Below, one piece after another: positions 50,291 through 59,000 of a stretch of DNA of 63,693 bases. Origin of the DNA: Azospirillum melinis. GTDB taxonomy: Bacteria; Pseudomonadota; Alphaproteobacteria; Azospirillales; Azospirillaceae. The notes under the pieces were generated by a model. The model was given only the letters and a program-made list of their open reading frames with translations. It ran no database searches and was not told the DNA's origin. The position numbers and the translations under genes are program-made. Location of the stretch: positions 1-63,693 of the forward strand of contig NZ_WHOS01000040.1 of the NCBI RefSeq assembly GCF_013340935.1. The letters are read 5' to 3'. Position 1 is the first letter of the stretch. Every line of letters begins with the position of its first letter.

Positions 50291-52063
50291 ATGTGGTTCC
50301 CTGCTTTCCGATCCCGGTCCAGCATTGCGGCGGTGGCGGCGCTCTGCGTCGGCTCCGCCCTGGTGCTGCCGGTGCCGGCGCCCGCCCAGACCGTTTCGGC
50401 CCCGGCATCGGCTTCGGTCCGCTACGACCTCGGCTACAACATCTTCTATCCCGTCCGCAGCCAGAACGGGATGGTTGCCTCCGAGCACCGGCTGGCGACC
50501 GAGATCGGCGTCGACATCCTCAAGCGCGGCGGCAACGCGGTCGATGCGGCGGTGGCCGTCGGCTTCGCCCTGGCGGTGGTGCTGCCCAATGCCGGCAACA
50601 TCGGCGGCGGCGGCTTCATGGTCGTGCATGACGCCAAGAGCGGCAAGGACGTCGCCATCGACTTCCGCGAGATGGCGCCGGCCAAAGCCTTCCGCGACAT
50701 GTATCTCGACCAGCAGGGCAAGGTGGTCCCCGACCGGTCGCTCTATACCCATCTGGCGGTCGGCATCCCCGGCACCGTCGCCGGGCTGGCCCATGCGCTG
50801 GAAAAATACGGCACGATGACGCTGGCCGACGTGCTGGCCCCGGCGATCAAGCTGGCGCGCGAGGGGCATACCGTCACCCCGCAGCTCGCCGGTCTGCTGG
50901 AGGTCGAGCGCGACCATCTGGCCGCCTGGGACGCCACCCGCGCCATCTTCTTCAAGGACAACCGCCCGCTGACCGCCGGCGAGACGCTGGCCAACACCGA
51001 TCTCGCCAACTCGCTGGAGATGATCGCGCAGCAGGGGCCGAAGGCCTTCTACGAGGGCGCCATCGCCGACAGGATCGCGGCCGAGATGTCTCACCACGGC
51101 GGCTATATCACCAAGGACGACCTGAAGGCCTACAAGGTGGTGGAGCGCGAGCCGGTCAGCGGCAGCTATCGCGGCTATACCGTCAAGTCGATGCCGCCGC
51201 CCAGCTCCGGCGGGACGCACATCATCCAGATGCTGAACATCCTGGAGCGCTGGCCGCTGAAGGAGTACGGCCCCGACAGCGCCCGGTCGATCCACCTGAT
51301 GGCGGAGGCGATGAAGCTGGCCTATGCCGACCGCTCCGAATATCTGGGCGATCCCGACTTCACCAAGGTGCCGGTGAAGGGCCTGACCTCGCGCAAATAC
51401 GCCGACGAGCTGGCGGCGAAGATCGATCCCGAGAAGGCGACCCCGGCCGGCAGCATCAAGCCCGGCAAGCCGGCGCCCTACGAGAGCGACCAGACCACCC
51501 ATTTCTCGGTGGCGGACAACCAGGGCAACGTCGTCAGCACCACCTACACGCTGAACCTCAATTTCGGCAGCGGCATCGTCGCCGAAGGCACCGGCATCCT
51601 GTTGAACAACGAGATGGACGACTTCTCGGCGAAGCCGGGCGTGCCCAACGCCTTCGGTCTGGTCGGCGGCGACGCCAACGCCGTCCAGCCCTACAAGCGG
51701 CCGCTCAGCTCGATGTCGCCGACCATCGTGCTGAAGGATGGCAAGCCCTGGCTGGTCACCGGCAGCCCCGGCGGCAGCCGCATCATCACCACCACCATGG
51801 AGACGGTGATCGACCACATCGATTTCGGCATGAACCCGGCCGAGGCCGCCGCCCTGCCGCGCGTCCATCACCAGTGGACCCCCGACGAGCTGCGGGTGGA
51901 GAAGGGCCTCAGCCCCGACACCGTCCGCCTGCTGGAGCAGATGGGCCACAAGGTGGCGGTGAAGCCGACGATGGGCCGCACCCAGACCATCCAGCTGCGC
52001 GAGGACGGTCTGTACGGCTTTTCCGACCCGCGCAATCCCGACGGCATGACGCTGGGATATTGA
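50291..52063 (+). CDS. ggt: Gamma-glutamyltransferase
   Basis: 590 residues. Signal peptide about 1-35, then HRLATEIGVDILKRGGNAVDAAVA and NAGNIGGGGFMVVHD, both standard for Ggt. The autocatalytic cleavage and nucleophile threonine is the first Thr of TTHFSVADNQGN (about residue 402), which becomes the N terminus of the small subunit. GILLNNEMDDFS and GSPGGSRIITTTMETV form the glutamate pocket. A periplasmic enzyme that hydrolyses glutathione and other gamma-glutamyl compounds. Stands alone; AGGAG precedes the ATG. Confidence 0.95.
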   Translation: MWFPAFRSRSSIAAVAALCVGSALVLPVPAPAQTVSAPASASVRYDLGYNIFYPVRSQNGMVASEHRLATEIGVDILKRGGNAVDAAVAVGFALAVVLPNAGNIGGGGFMVVHDAKSGKDVAIDFREMAPAKAFRDMYLDQQGKVVPDRSLYTHLAVGIPGTVAGLAHALEKYGTMTLADVLAPAIKLAREGHTVTPQLAGLLEVERDHLAAWDATRAIFFKDNRPLTAGETLANTDLANSLEMIAQQGPKAFYEGAIADRIAAEMSHHGGYITKDDLKAYKVVEREPVSGSYRGYTVKSMPPPSSGGTHIIQMLNILERWPLKEYGPDSARSIHLMAEAMKLAYADRSEYLGDPDFTKVPVKGLTSRKYADELAAKIDPEKATPAGSIKPGKPAPYESDQTTHFSVADNQGNVVSTTYTLNLNFGSGIVAEGTGILLNNEMDDFSAKPGVPNAFGLVGGDANAVQPYKRPLSSMSPTIVLKDGKPWLVTGSPGGSRIITTTMETVIDHIDFGMNPAEAAALPRVHHQWTPDELRVEKGLSPDTVRLLEQMGHKVAVKPTMGRTQTIQLREDGLYGFSDPRNPDGMTLGY

Positions 52064-52310
52064 GCGGAGCAACCTGGGAGGGGATTGGCCGGAGGGCAGT
52101 GAGCGGAAGGGAAGAAGGGCGCTCGGCGCCGGCCGGGCGTCACAATTCCCGTGTACAAAGAAAAAGCGGCGTGCTTTGGTAACCTTTGATCCGCCATGAC
52201 CGGCGGCGCAGGGGCCAAAGGCTCGTGCCCGTTCGGGAAAGGCAACGGAACAGTTGGATTAAGGCGGGCCTGTCGGTTAGCCTTTGCAGGAGTGAACCGG
52301 AGCATTTGCC

Positions 52311-52706
52311 GTGGATAAGGCCTTGGTCGAAAAGAACCGCGAGTGGACCTATCAGCGTGAAGGAAAGCAGCCCGTCACCATCCGGGTCGCCGATTTCGAG
52401 CGCGAGGGGAAGCGCATCGTCGCCTTCCTGGAACAGACCGACATCGCCAAAGCGGCCGGGTCGCCCCAGCCGGCCGTGAACGATTGGCCCCGCATCGCCG
52501 AGGCCTATGCGAAGGAACAGGGTGTCGGCCTCAACGACATTTATTGGTACGAGCTGCATCCGCGCCGCTTCGCCAATGGCCGCCCCAACGTGTCGGAATA
52601 CCGTCCCGGCATGGCCGAATGGCGGTTCGAGACCAGCATTCCGCTCGCCCGCGCCATCGTGGAGCAGCTGGGCTTCGACCCGGACAATCTGCCGCTCGAC
52701 ATCTGA
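52311..52706 (+). CDS. Protein of unknown function
   Basis: 131 residues starting GTG at 52311; a GGAG lies about 15 bases upstream. The sequence is soluble, with WTYQREGKQPVTIRVADFEREGKRI suggesting beta strands and an aromatic segment GLNDIYWYELHPRRFANG. No cysteines, helix-turn-helix or catalytic motif is recognised. It is preceded by about 250 bases holding no gene and followed by a secreted Tyr/Pro-rich protein. Confidence 0.6.
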   Translation: MDKALVEKNREWTYQREGKQPVTIRVADFEREGKRIVAFLEQTDIAKAAGSPQPAVNDWPRIAEAYAKEQGVGLNDIYWYELHPRRFANGRPNVSEYRPGMAEWRFETSIPLARAIVEQLGFDPDNLPLDI

Positions 52707-52843
52707 CAGTCCTGCATACGGCCCCCCGCGCGCAGCCCCTGTGATGCGCCGCGGGACGGGTGTATGATGGCGCCATATCTCAGGCGGCCGGCGGGACGGT
52801 TTCCGCGGACCGCTGCCGGGAGATAGAGGCCGGGAGACAGAAG

Positions 52844-53263
52844 ATGAAGACGGTGCGGAGGGCGGTCGCCCTGGGTGCGGCGATGCTGGCGGTTGCGGCC
52901 GCAGCTGCCGTGGTGTCCGTTCCGGGTGCGGCACAGGCGCGCACGTCGGTATCGGTCGGCATCGGCGTCGGACCGATTTTCCCGGCCTACGGCTATTACC
53001 ATCCGTACCGCTACTACGCGCCGCCCCCGCCGGTGGTGCAGTATTACGCGCCGCCGCCGGTCGTCTACGCGCCTCCGCCGGTGCAATATTATGCACCGCC
53101 GCCGGGCACCATCGGCGCCGATCCGGCCGGGCCGGTCTATTATTCGCGAAGCGGCCAGCAATGCCGCGAATACCAGAGCAGCGCCATGGTCGGCGGCCGA
53201 CCGCAGCCGGTCTACGGCACCGCCTGCCTCCAGTCCGACGGGACCTGGAGGATCGTGAACTAG
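52844..53263 (+). CDS. Secreted Tyr/Pro-repeat protein with surface-antigen-like C terminus
   Basis: 139 residues from ATG at 52844 (GGGAGACAG upstream). Signal peptide about 1-32 (AVALGAAMLAVAAAAAVVSV, then AQA), a middle with four Y-A-P-P-P type repeats (YYAPPP occurs at about residues 57-88), and a C-terminal block QCREYQSSAMVGGRPQPVYG followed by TACLQSDGTWRIVN. That block resembles the conserved C terminus of small alphaproteobacterial surface antigens (17-kDa antigen type). Two cysteines probably pair. Probably periplasmic or outer-surface; role unknown. A terminator-like hairpin follows. Confidence 0.7.
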   Translation: MKTVRRAVALGAAMLAVAAAAAVVSVPGAAQARTSVSVGIGVGPIFPAYGYYHPYRYYAPPPPVVQYYAPPPVVYAPPPVQYYAPPPGTIGADPAGPVYYSRSGQQCREYQSSAMVGGRPQPVYGTACLQSDGTWRIVN

Positions 53264-53298
53264 GGGCCGATCGTTGAATTGATGGGCGTATCGTGAAA

Positions 53299-53319
53299 CG
53301 AGGGCCTCAGCGGCCCTCG
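53299..53319 (+). terminator. Terminator-like hairpin between convergent genes
   Basis: CGAGGGCC (53299-53306) and GGCCCTCG (53312-53319) form an eight-pair stem with loop TCAGC, followed by TGCCTTT. It lies 36 bases after the secreted-protein stop and 35 before the convergent HD-GYP stop, so it may serve both. Confidence 0.6.
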
Positions 53320-53353
53320 TGCCTTTCAGGCATGCCCTTTCAGCCGCGCCTTT

Positions 53354-54421
53354 TCAGTGATGAACCACATCGGGAACGAGTTCGGGCAGCTCGTCGGCGT
53401 TCTCGTGGTGGATCCTGCACACCTCCTCCCAGCGCGAGAGGAAGGCGTCCAGCAGCGCCGGGTCGAAATGGCCGCCGCGGTTCTCGACCATGTAGGTGCG
53501 CGCCTCCTCCAGCTTCCAGGACCGCTTGTAGGGGCGGGTGGAGGTCAGGGCGTCGAACACGTCGGCGATGGCGACGATGCGGCCGGACAGCGGGATGTCC
53601 GGCCCGGCCAGACCGTTGGGATAGCCGCTGCCGTCGAACTTCTCGTGATGGCTGAGCGCGATCTCCGCCGCCAGCCGCAGCAGCGGGATGGGGCTGTCCG
53701 CCAGGATGCGGTGGCCGATGGCGGCGTGCTGCCGCATCACCGTCATCTCTTCCGGCGACAGGCGTCCCGGCTTCAGCAGGATCATGTCCGGGATGGCGAT
53801 CTTGCCGATGTCGTGCATCGGCGCCGCCTTCATCAACTCCTGGGCGAAGGCGCCGCCGCAGCCGGCCGCTTCGGCGACCAGTTGCGAATAGAGCGCCATC
53901 CGCTCGATGTGGGCGCCGGTCTCCGGATCGCGGTATTCGGCGGCGCGCGACAGGCGGTTGACCAGCTCCTCCCCCTGACGCTGGAGGGCGGCGGTTACCC
54001 GCTCGACCTCGGCAGCCAGCAGTGCGGCGCGGTCGCGCAGCAGGGCGCGGCTGTGGCGCAGGGCCAGCAGGTTGCGCAGGCGCGCCTGCACCTCCGGCAC
54101 GACCACCGGCTTGGTCAGGAAATCGCTGCAGCCCTCGTCGAGCGCCCGCACGCGGATGTCGACCGCCGTGTTGGCGGTGATCATCACCACCGGCACGGTG
54201 TCCAGCCGCGCATCGTCGCGGATGTGGCGCAGCAGCTCGATACCGTCCATCTCCGGCATCATCTGGTCGAGAAGGATCAGGTCCGGCTCGTTCCCGCGCA
54301 GCCATTCGGCGGCGTCCAGCGGGCTTTCCATGGTCACCGGCTCCGCATCGTCCAGGCGGCGGACGATGGCGGCCATGATGAACAGATTGGTGCGGTCGTC
54401 GTCGACGATGAGGATGTTCAT
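53354..54421 (-). CDS. Response regulator with HD-GYP phosphodiesterase domain
   Basis: 355 residues from ATG at 54421. Receiver domain residues 1-120 with phospho-acceptor Asp 52 in LILLDQMMPEMDG and Lys in FLTKPV. A coiled segment leads to HD-GYP about 150-345: MHDIGKI (His 203, Asp 204), SHHEKFDGSGYPNGL (GYP at 266-268) and IADVFDALTS. HD-GYP proteins hydrolyse cyclic di-GMP, here under phosphorylation control. It overlaps the upstream receiver gene by four bases (ATGA), so the two are coupled. Confidence 0.93.
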   Translation of the reverse strand: MNILIVDDDRTNLFIMAAIVRRLDDAEPVTMESPLDAAEWLRGNEPDLILLDQMMPEMDGIELLRHIRDDARLDTVPVVMITANTAVDIRVRALDEGCSDFLTKPVVVPEVQARLRNLLALRHSRALLRDRAALLAAEVERVTAALQRQGEELVNRLSRAAEYRDPETGAHIERMALYSQLVAEAAGCGGAFAQELMKAAPMHDIGKIAIPDMILLKPGRLSPEEMTVMRQHAAIGHRILADSPIPLLRLAAEIALSHHEKFDGSGYPNGLAGPDIPLSGRIVAIADVFDALTSTRPYKRSWKLEEARTYMVENRGGHFDPALLDAFLSRWEEVCRIHHENADELPELVPDVVHH

Positions 54422-54882
54422 CTTGCGGCGTCGCCTTCCCGGCCGCCGTCCTTGCGGGCGGCGAGCAGGCGGCCGACCTCGGCCAGCAGGGCCTTCAGGT
54501 CGACCGGCTTTTCGAAGGCCGCCTCGGCCCCCAGCAGGCGGGCCATCCCCGGCAGCTCCATCCGCAGGCGCACGCTGCCGCCGGTCACCGCGATCAGGGG
54601 CGGTCGCGACTGTTGTGCCTTCAGCCGCAGGATGATCTCGTACCCGTCGGCCTCCGGCATGATGATGTCCGTCACCACCAGATCCACCGCATGCCGTTCC
54701 ATGACGGCCAGTGCCGCGTTTCCGTTCTCGGCCTCGTGTACGGTGTAGCCGGCCCGCTGGAAGGCGATGCGCACCATTCCGCGAAAGTCGGGGTCGTCGT
54801 CGACCAGCAGGATGGACGCGGCGGATTCGGTGGTGGGAGAGGGGGTGGGCAGGCCCCGCAGCTCGAAGAGGGTCATTTCCAT
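54418..54882 (-). CDS. Single-domain response regulator
   Basis: 154 residues: about 22 leader residues then a receiver with ILLVDDDPDFRGMV, phospho-acceptor Asp 72 in LVVTDIIMPEADGYE, IAVTGG and the conserved Lys in AAFEKPVDL. A short basic tail follows, with no output domain. It overlaps the HD-GYP gene and probably acts as a partner or phosphate shuttle in the same pathway. An alternative start at MTLFELRGLP is possible. Confidence 0.88.
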   Translation of the reverse strand: MEMTLFELRGLPTPSPTTESAASILLVDDDPDFRGMVRIAFQRAGYTVHEAENGNAALAVMERHAVDLVVTDIIMPEADGYEIILRLKAQQSRPPLIAVTGGSVRLRMELPGMARLLGAEAAFEKPVDLKALLAEVGRLLAARKDGGREGDAAR

Positions 54883-55197
54883 GGTTGCCGCTTCCGTGAT
54901 CCGCCGCGTGACCGTCGGGCCGCGCTGGAGAGAAATCGCTAAGCGTCACCATAACCGGCTACCGGCGCGCGCACCCGCTGTGTCTGGGATAGCGGGGACG
55001 GGAAATGGGATAGTGGGGATGTTATCCCGCATCCATGAAGATGCGGTACCGGACGGAGGCGGGGACGTATGACCGTCATGCAATTATGACTGGCGTGAAA
55101 TGTGCGGAAGCCACGAAAACTTAAGATTTCGGCCAGTATAACAGAAAATCTTGATACTGTGGGATGAGGGGTTGCCGAGGGTGGCGGAGGCTGGTTG
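54883..55197. other. Divergent regulatory region between response-regulator genes
   Basis: 315 bases with no gene. It holds a 14-base direct repeat TGGGATAG(C/T)GGGGA near 54987 and 55007, a hairpin CCGCATC-CATGAA-GATGCGG at 55027-55046, and ATGACCGTCAT near 55060. It also has the strong palindrome at 55114-55131 and an AGTAT...ATACT pair near 55135-55158. It is likely to contain both promoters and binding sites for the adjacent regulators. Confidence 0.55.
55114..55131. promoter_or_regulatory. 18-base palindrome upstream of the LuxR-type regulator
   Basis: CGAAAACTTAAGATTTCG: 16 of 18 bases are symmetric (CGAAA-N-CTTAAG-N-TTTCG). It lies 66 bases before the regulator's start, a position suited to promoter control, possibly autoregulation. 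Confidence 0.5.
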
Positions 55198-55920
55198 ATG
55201 AAGATCTTGGTGGCGGACGACCATCCCTTGTTCCGGGACGCCTTGGAGCTGTCGGTCCGCCAGGCTTGGCCGGATGCGGAAATCGGCTGCATCGGCTCGC
55301 TTCTGGAATTGCCTGCGGCGCCGGCATCGGCCGACGGCAGCCCGGCCATGCTTTTCCGCTATGACCTGATCGTGCTCGACTGGCGGATGCCCGGTGCGGA
55401 GGGAAGCAATCCGATCTCCGTGCTTCGCCAGGCGGGGGTCCAGGGGCCGGTCGCCGTGGTGACGGGGGCGGAGGATGCGCTGACCGCCCTGGAGGTGCTG
55501 CGCTGCGGTGCCGAAGCCTTCCTGCCGAAGACGACGCCGCGCCGCGTCCTGGCCCAGGCCCTGCGTCTGGTGGCCGAAGGCGGCAGCTTCGTGCCGAAAT
55601 GCGTGGCGCTCGACCTGCTGCACATGACCGACCTGTCGCTCGACATCGACGAGGCGGAGGAGGCCGACGGACCGGCGCTGGAGGGGGAGGGGGCGCCGTC
55701 CTCGCCCCTGACCGACCGGGAGCAGCAGGTGCTGTCAATGCTCGCCACCGGGGCGACCAACAAGGAGATCGGCCGGCACCTCAGCCTTCAGGAGGTGACG
55801 GTCAAGCTGCACACCCGCCGCATCCTGCGCAAACTGGGTGCCCGCAACCGCACCGACGCCGTGCGCCGCGCCCAGCAGGCCGGTCTGCTGTCCCGCAGCC
55901 TGGACGAAGCGTCGTCCTGA
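55198..55920 (+). CDS. NarL/LuxR-type response regulator
   Basis: 240 residues from ATG at 55198. Receiver 1-130: VADDHPLFRDALELSV, phospho-acceptor Asp 61 in LIVLDWRMPGAEG and the Lys in EAFLPKTTPRRV. C-terminal LuxR helix-turn-helix about 175-235: LTDREQQVLSMLATGATNKEIG, then VTVKLHTRRILRKLGARNR. It is a DNA-binding output regulator. It stands immediately upstream of the 1,727-residue kinase in the same direction (147 bases apart), which makes it the best candidate for that kinase's final target. Confidence 0.93.
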   Translation: MKILVADDHPLFRDALELSVRQAWPDAEIGCIGSLLELPAAPASADGSPAMLFRYDLIVLDWRMPGAEGSNPISVLRQAGVQGPVAVVTGAEDALTALEVLRCGAEAFLPKTTPRRVLAQALRLVAEGGSFVPKCVALDLLHMTDLSLDIDEAEEADGPALEGEGAPSSPLTDREQQVLSMLATGATNKEIGRHLSLQEVTVKLHTRRILRKLGARNRTDAVRRAQQAGLLSRSLDEASS

Positions 55921-56067
55921 GCGCGGCAGGCGTGCCGGGAAGACCGCCTGCCGCATAGGGCTGGTCCCAGCAGCGGGAGGCCGGCCGTTCTGGTATGGTC
56001 GCCTCCTCTCGTCACACGCCTTCGTCCGGTGCGGCAGAGATGGGGGTAACCGCTACAGGGCCGCAAA

Positions 56068-59000
56068 ATGGGGCCGCATTCCGAGTCGCCGATGAGCCCA
56101 TCCGACCATTCAATGCCCACTCCGCAAACGGTCCGCGCCGTGCCCGTAGCCGGTGCGTCCTCCATCGCGGCACCCGCCATCTCGGCGCTGTGCGGTGCTG
56201 CGGTGCTTCTGCTGTCCGCGCTCGACCCGCTGCGCGAGGCGGCGCCCCTGGCGCTTCCGCTGATGGCCGCCGGCTGCGGTGCGGCGGCCGGGCTGACGCT
56301 GCTGTCGGTCTGGAATGCCGGGCGCCGCAAGGCCGCGCGCGACAAGGCGGCGGAGTCCGCGTCGTTTTCCGTCCCGTCCCCCAGCACCTTCCCCGGCCCG
56401 GTACCGCCGCCGGAGCGGCCGGACCCCGACATGGCTGCGGCGGCCACCGTCCGCATCGCCGCGCTGGAAGAGGCTTTGCGCCAAAGGGACAGGCAAGCTG
56501 CGGAGCGGCTGCGCAGCCAGCAGCTGGCGGCGATGGACGTCCGTGCCGAGCTTGCCTGTGCCATCGTCCATGACATGAACAATGCGCTGGGCGCGGTTTC
56601 GGGCTATGCCGACTTCCTGGTCAGCGACCTGCCCGCGGACTCGCCCCAGGCCGACTATGCCAGCCGTGTCCTGACGACGGTGACCCGCGTCGGCCCCGGC
56701 CTGCGCAGGCTGGTGTCGGCCGCAAGGATGGAGCCGGTCCCGCTGAAGCCCGAGCGGGCCATCGGCATTCTGGACGAGGCGGCCGCACTGTTGCGGACCG
56801 TTCCGGTGCAGCCGGGCAGTCTGGCCGTCCGCCACGATCCCGGCGTGCCCGATCCGGTCTGCAACGCCGGCCTGCTGGCGCGGACCCTGGCGGGTCTGGC
56901 GGCGGAGATCCTCGCCGCCTCCGGCCGGGCCGGCGATGCCCGGCTTTGCCTGCGCGCCTTGGTTCCGGCACAGTCGGGGGCAGGGTTGGGGGCAGGGTTG
57001 GGATCGGAACTGCTTGCGGATCAGGACGATCCGGATCGGGACGCCGCTGGCTGGACCGTCCGGCCGCTCCTGACGCCGCTCCACGGACCTCACATCCTGT
57101 TCGAACTGCGGGTCGACGGCCCGCCGCTGGCCGATGACGTGCTGTCCATGCTGGTCGACCCGCTGCTGTCCGCCCGCGCCTGCTACCGCCGCGGCCAATC
57201 GGAGCGGGAGGGGAGTGCCCCCTGGCCGGCTGCCCTGCTGACCGCGCGGCTCCATGACGGCGGGCTTAGCCTGCTGACCCACCCGGTGGAAGGGACGGCC
57301 GTGCGGTTGCACATTCCCGGCGTCCCGGCGCCGCTCCGCACCGCCAGGGCGGCGACACCGCAACCGGAGAACGCCACACCACAGCAGCCGCAGCAGGCGG
57401 CCCCGCTGCTGCCCCAGCGGGTGCCGGGTCCGGCGACGCGCAGTTCCGCGCCGGCCTGCAAGGTTCTGGTCGTCGATGCCGACCCGGCGTCCGGAGACCG
57501 GTTCCAGACCGGGCTGGAACGGCAGGGATTCGAGGTGTCGGTCTGCGACGACCTTCGCGATGCGCTGGACGTCGTCGCCGACGAGCCCGGTTTCTTCGAT
57601 GCGGTGGTCATCGGTCCGGGGCTGAGCGCGCTTCCCGCCGGCCTTGCGCTGGCCGGCCGCCTGAAGGCGCTGCGGCCCGACCTGCTCTGCGTGCTCTACG
57701 GCGCGGCCGGCCCGGAGCTTCCGGGGGCTGGCGCCGGCCCGCTTCATGTCGAGGCCGGTGGACCGGCCGACCTGCTTCTGCCGCTGCCGGTCGATCTGCC
57801 GCGGCTGCCGCCGGCGGCGCTGATGCGTGGACGCCTTCATCTGCAAGGCTTCATCGCCGCCATCTGGACGGCGACCCTGGTGATCGCCGCCGGACTGTGG
57901 GCGGCGGCCCTGACGCTGGCCCATTACGACGATGCCGAGGCGATGGCGCGGGCCGAACGCGACAGCGGCAACCTTGCCCGCGTCGTGGCCGAGCAGGCGA
58001 CCCGGACCATCGCCGAGGCCGATCAGGTCCTGCTGTTCCTGATCGACGATTACCACGAGCATGGCGATAAATGGACCCAGGGCATCACCCAGATGCTGCG
58101 GCAGGCGGTGGAGCGTTCGAGCATCCTGGTCCAGCTGGCGGTGATCGACGGGCATGGCGACCTCATCCACACCAGCGTGGAGGATGCGCCGGTCCGCATC
58201 CATCTGGCCGACCGCGAGCATTTCCGCGTCCACGCCAACAACCCGGCCGCCGGCCTGTTCATCGGGAAGCCGGTGTTCGGCCGCGCCTCCGGCAAATGGT
58301 CGATCCAGCTGACGCGGCGCATCAGCAACAGCGACGGCAGCTTCGCCGGGGTGCTGGTCGCGTCGATGGACCCCTTCTATTTCAGCCGCTCGCTGGAGGA
58401 GCTGGACGTCGGCCCCAACGGGGCGGTGGCGATCGTCGGCACCGACGGCATCCTGCGCGCCCGCTCGCTGATGAACGACCGCATCGTCGGGCGGGACGTC
58501 GGCGAATCGCCGACGCTGCAAATGGCGCGGCTGCGGCCCAACGGCTTCGTGCGCACCGCCAGCGTGATCGACGGCATTGCGCGCCTGCAATCCTTCCGCA
58601 CCCTGGCCTCCTATCCGCTGATCGTCACGGCGGCGTTCGACGAGGGGTCCTTCCTGGCCGACACGCGGCGGCGGCAGCGGGTCTATCTGCTGGCGGCGGC
58701 GGCGTGCAGCGCCGGGCTGATCGGGCTGGCCCTGCTGGCGACGCGGCAGACGGCGCGGCTCGCCGCGTTGGCCCGCCAGCTGGCCCAGAGCGAGGAGCGG
58801 TTCCGCGATCAGGCGGAAACGGCGTCCGACTGGTTCTGGGAGATGGACGCCGACCTGCGCTTCTCCAATCTGGCCGGGCCGCTGGTTCCGCATGTCGTCA
58901 ACGGCACGCTGCCCATCGGCCTCAGGCGGGAGGATGTCGCGCTGCGCGAACCGGGGGACGCGCCCAAGTGGGAGCAGCACCGTCAGGCGATGGAGCGGCG

